NCBI GenBank assembly: GCA_013812805.1
Contig: JACCSV010000255.1
Span: 1-6,865, forward strand
Source of the DNA: Sphingomonas sp.
GTDB lineage: Bacteria; Pseudomonadota; Alphaproteobacteria; Sphingomonadales; Sphingomonadaceae
DNA: 6,865 bases
Direction: 5' to 3'
In this document: positions 5,363 to 6,865 of the stretch, piece by piece
Position numbering within the stretch: the first letter of the stretch is position 1
Layout of the letters: each line of letters starts with the position of its first letter
Position numbers and translations under genes: made by a program
Notes under the pieces: generated by a model
Databases searched by the model: none
What the model was told of the DNA's origin: nothing
What the model saw: the letters and a program-made list of their open reading frames with translations, nothing else

Positions 5363-5814
5363 TGCGCTGCCCGTTCTGCGCGCACGAAGATAGCCAGGTT
5401 AAGGACAGCCGGCCCAGCGAAGATGGCGCCGCGATCCGCCGCCGCCGCCAGTGCGAGGGCTGCGGGGCGCGCTTCACCACCTTCGAGCGAGTACAGCTTC
5501 GCGACCTCGTGGTCGTCAAGAAGGAAGGCGAACGCGAGCCGTTCGACCGCGAGAAACTGGCGCGTTCGATCGCCATCGCCTGCCGCAAGCGCGATATCCC
5601 GGCTGAGCGGATCGACCGTCTCATATCCTCGATCCAGCGCCAGCTCGAAACCCGCGGCGACGAGGTGACGACGACTCGGATCGGCGAGGCGGTGATGGAC
5701 GGCCTGAAGGCGCTGGACCACGTCGCCTACATCCGCTTCGCCAGCGTCTACAAGGACTTCAGCGAACCCGGCGACTTCGCGGAGATCGCCGGCGCGGTCG
5801 GCGATGGCACTTAG
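5362..5814 (+). CDS. nrdR: Transcriptional repressor NrdR of ribonucleotide reductase genes
   Basis: NrdR senses ATP/dATP and represses ribonucleotide reductase (nrd) operons by binding paired NrdR boxes; it acts in the cytoplasm. At 150 residues it has the normal length. The N-terminal zinc ribbon has its four cysteines at 3, 6, 31 and 34 (MRCPFC and CEGCGARFTTFER), with VKDSRP (13-18) and the basic IRRRRQ (25-30) between them for DNA contact. The ATP-cone domain covers about 49-139 (LVVVKKEGEREPFDREKL at 49-66, IGEAVMDGLKALDHVAYIRFASVYKDF within 107-133). The frame is open upstream, but the ATG at 5362 is required to start the MRCPFC ribbon; it overlaps the stop of the small gene. No NrdR boxes or nrd genes were found here, so its targets lie elsewhere. 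Its own stop is 11 bases inside the next gene. Confidence 0.97.
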   Translation: MRCPFCAHEDSQVKDSRPSEDGAAIRRRRQCEGCGARFTTFERVQLRDLVVVKKEGEREPFDREKLARSIAIACRKRDIPAERIDRLISSIQRQLETRGDEVTTTRIGEAVMDGLKALDHVAYIRFASVYKDFSEPGDFAEIAGAVGDGT

Positions 5815-6538
5815 CCCGCCACCGATTATCGTCCTCGTCCGCCCGCAACTGGGGCAGAACATCGGCAAGGCGGCGCGGGCGATGTTGAACTTTGGGCTGA
5901 CCGAGATGCGGCTGGTGGCGCCACGGGACGGCTGGCCCAATCCCGACGCGGGTCCGTCCGCCAGCGGTGCCGACATCGTGCTCGAACAAGCGCAGGTGTT
6001 CGCTACAGTCCAGGAGGCGATCGCGGACTGCTCGCTGGTGTACGCCTCGACGGTCAGGCGACGCGACCTGGTGACCCCCGTCTGCAGCCCCGAGGCCATG
6101 GCAGAGGCGATTACCGCTTCGCCGGAGCGCGCCGCGATACTGTTCGGGCCCGAGCGGTCGGGGCTGGAGACCGAGGACGTGGCACTGGCGGGCGCCATCG
6201 TCACCGTGCCGATCAACCCGAGCTTTGGATCGCTGAACCTCGCCCAGGCGGTCATCCTGCTGGCGTACGAATGGTCGAAGCGGTCCGAGCTTGCGGTGCC
6301 GCCGGCGAAGGAACTGGAGCCGCCGGCTCCGCAAGGCGAGCTAGAAGGCTTGGTCCAGCAGCTCGAACAGGCGCTGGATTTCAAAGGCTATTACCACCCG
6401 CCCGAACGAACCGACGTCACCAAGAACACTCTTCGCACCATCTTCACCAAGCCGGGATGGTCGTCGCGCGAGGTGAAAGCGGTGCGCGGCGTCATTCGGG
6501 CGCTGCTCGGTCCGGCCCGAAACCGCTCCAAACCTTGA
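5804..6538 (+). CDS. trmJ: TrmJ-family RNA 2'-O-methyltransferase (SPOUT/TrmH superfamily)
   Basis: The family uses S-adenosylmethionine to 2'-O-methylate RNA; TrmJ modifies nucleotide 32 of several tRNAs. The 244-residue protein shows the three SPOUT motifs. Motif 1 is VRPQLGQNIGKAARAMLNFG (12-31, with Asn19, Gly21 and Arg25), motif 2 is ILFGPERSGLETEDVA (112-127), and motif 3 is VPINPSFGSLNLAQAVILLA (135-154). The last two form the trefoil-knot cofactor site. The C-terminal extension (about 160-244, including LVQQLEQALDFKGYYHPP and LRTIFTKPGWSSREVKAVRGVIRAL) matches the TrmJ type of tail rather than the shorter TrmL. The ATG at 5804 gives an N-terminus reaching motif 1 after ten residues and an 11-base overlap with nrdR. 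Its stop codon lies within the rpsD -35 element. The family is secure; the exact target (tRNA position 32 or another RNA) is inferred. Confidence 0.88.
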   Translation: MALSPPPIIVLVRPQLGQNIGKAARAMLNFGLTEMRLVAPRDGWPNPDAGPSASGADIVLEQAQVFATVQEAIADCSLVYASTVRRRDLVTPVCSPEAMAEAITASPERAAILFGPERSGLETEDVALAGAIVTVPINPSFGSLNLAQAVILLAYEWSKRSELAVPPAKELEPPAPQGELEGLVQQLEQALDFKGYYHPPERTDVTKNTLRTIFTKPGWSSREVKAVRGVIRALLGPARNRSKP

Positions 6539-6563
6539 CGATCCCAGCCCCCTCCCCTAGGTG
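6535..6563 (+). promoter_or_regulatory. Putative rpsD promoter
   Basis: TTGACGA (6535-6541), 14 bases, then CCTAGGTG (6556-6563). The -35 box fits the Caulobacter-type consensus TTGACGS, and the spacing falls within its N10-14 limit. The -10 box is a weaker match to GCTANAWC. The -35 element contains the TGA of the upstream methyltransferase gene (6536-6538). Transcription would start near 6570 and give a leader of about 100 bases. Seen by eye only. Confidence 0.6.
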
Positions 6564-6672
6564 CGCCGCTCGCAATTGATCCCGCACTCCCGGTGAAGCG
6601 GCGATCGCGTCTGGTGCATGGCCAGGCGGTGCGGTCCGGGAATTTTGTGACAAGCGAATTGGAGAATGTTTC
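6564..6672 (+). promoter_or_regulatory. rpsD 5' leader, possible regulatory RNA structure, with Shine-Dalgarno GGAGA
   Basis: This non-coding stretch lies between the putative promoter and the rpsD GTG. GCCGCT (6565-6570) can pair with AGCGGC (6597-6602), and CTGGT (6611-6615) with GCCAG (6621-6625). A GGAGA Shine-Dalgarno (6661-6665) sits seven bases before the GTG and fixes that start. The length and pairing would allow feedback by S4 on its own message, as S4 does for the alpha operon in E. coli, but no known S4-binding motif was recognised. Confidence 0.3.
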
Positions 6673-6865
6673 GTGACCAAGCGCACCAGCGCCAAGTATA
6701 AGCTCGACCGCCGGATGGGCGAGAACGTCTTCGGACGGCCCAAGAGCCCGGTCAACCGCCGCGAATATGGACCCGGCCAGCACGGCCAGCGCCGCAAGGG
6801 CAAGGTCAGCGATTTCGGCATCCAGCTGCGCGCCAAGCAGAAGCTCAAGGGCTATTACGGCGACG
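6673..6865 (+). CDS. rpsD: 30S ribosomal protein S4, 5' part only (gene runs off the right edge)
   Basis: S4 is a primary 16S rRNA-binding protein that nucleates assembly of the 30S body. The 64 visible residues begin MTKRTSAKYKLDRRMGENVF and continue through RPKSPVNRREYGPGQHGQRR (22-41) to FGIQLRAKQKLKGYYGD (48-64). This is the conserved N-terminal region of alphaproteobacterial S4, including the GPGQHG segment. The family is usually about 205 residues, so roughly two thirds of the gene is outside the window. The GTG at 6673 is chosen because it has GGAGA seven bases upstream and gives the expected N-terminus; the ATG at 6666 is out of frame. The gene stands alone with its own promoter rather than in an alpha-type ribosomal operon as far as is visible. 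Confidence 0.96.
   Translation, partial: MTKRTSAKYKLDRRMGENVFGRPKSPVNRREYGPGQHGQRRKGKVSDFGIQLRAKQKLKGYYGD

Noticed and set aside
5335..6384. 349-codon minus-strand open frame across nrdR and trmJ
   Set aside because: Same artefact: it is antisense to two well-supported genes, with a Ser/Ala/Arg-rich composition and no motif.
6618..6650. Ten-codon upstream ORF in the rpsD leader (MARRCGPGIL)
   Set aside because: It has no Shine-Dalgarno site and no sign of coding constraint. It is within what chance gives in a leader of this size.
6666..6668. ATG just after GGAGA before rpsD
   Set aside because: It is out of frame with S4 and too close to the Shine-Dalgarno site. The GTG at 6673 gives the conserved S4 N-terminus.
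1..6865. CRISPR array, tRNA/rRNA gene, insertion sequence, prophage or defence island
   Set aside because: There are no direct-repeat arrays, no transposase or integrase frames, no tRNA-like cloverleaf noticed by eye, and almost every base belongs to identified housekeeping genes.

Overview
The window is a compact, GC-rich stretch of housekeeping chromosome. It most likely comes from an alphaproteobacterium of the Sphingomonadales type. The evidence is an ALAS-type HemA (C4 heme pathway), the plsY-dprA and rpiB-glyA-nrdR pairings, GTG starts, and an S4 N-terminus of alphaproteobacterial type. The taxonomic call is inference from protein resemblance and gene order, because no search was possible. 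About 95% of the bases are coding, and no gene-free stretch exceeds 140 bases.

Left part, minus strand: plsY (membrane glycerol-3-phosphate acyltransferase) is followed by dprA (DNA-processing protein A), which runs off the left edge. The two overlap by a GTGA stop/start. A promoter-like sequence sits so close to the plsY ATG that the transcript would be leaderless or nearly so.

Divergent gap, 1208-1327: it is mostly filled by a long imperfect inverted repeat (1248-1322). The repeat resembles a dispersed palindromic element and ends five bases before the murI GTG, so it replaces whatever leader murI would normally have.

Middle part, plus strand: murI (glutamate racemase), a 79-base gap with a Fur-like palindrome, hemA (5-aminolevulinate synthase), a 38-base gap with a CCTAGG-centred palindrome, then a tightly packed run of rpiB, glyA, a 50-residue putative membrane protein, nrdR and a TrmJ-family RNA methyltransferase. 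Junctions in this run are TGATG overlaps, a 4-base gap or an 11-base overlap, which suggests one transcript. GlyA makes glycine and HemA consumes it, so the hemA/rpiB/glyA adjacency makes metabolic sense.

Right part: rpsD (ribosomal protein S4) has its own promoter, whose -35 element contains the trmJ stop codon. A leader of about 100 bases and a good Shine-Dalgarno site precede a GTG start. The gene runs off the right edge.

I found no clear sign of a novel defence, mobile or biosynthetic system. The least explained items are the 50-residue protein, the repeat in front of murI, the Fur-like site ahead of hemA and a Cys-Pro motif in HemA.
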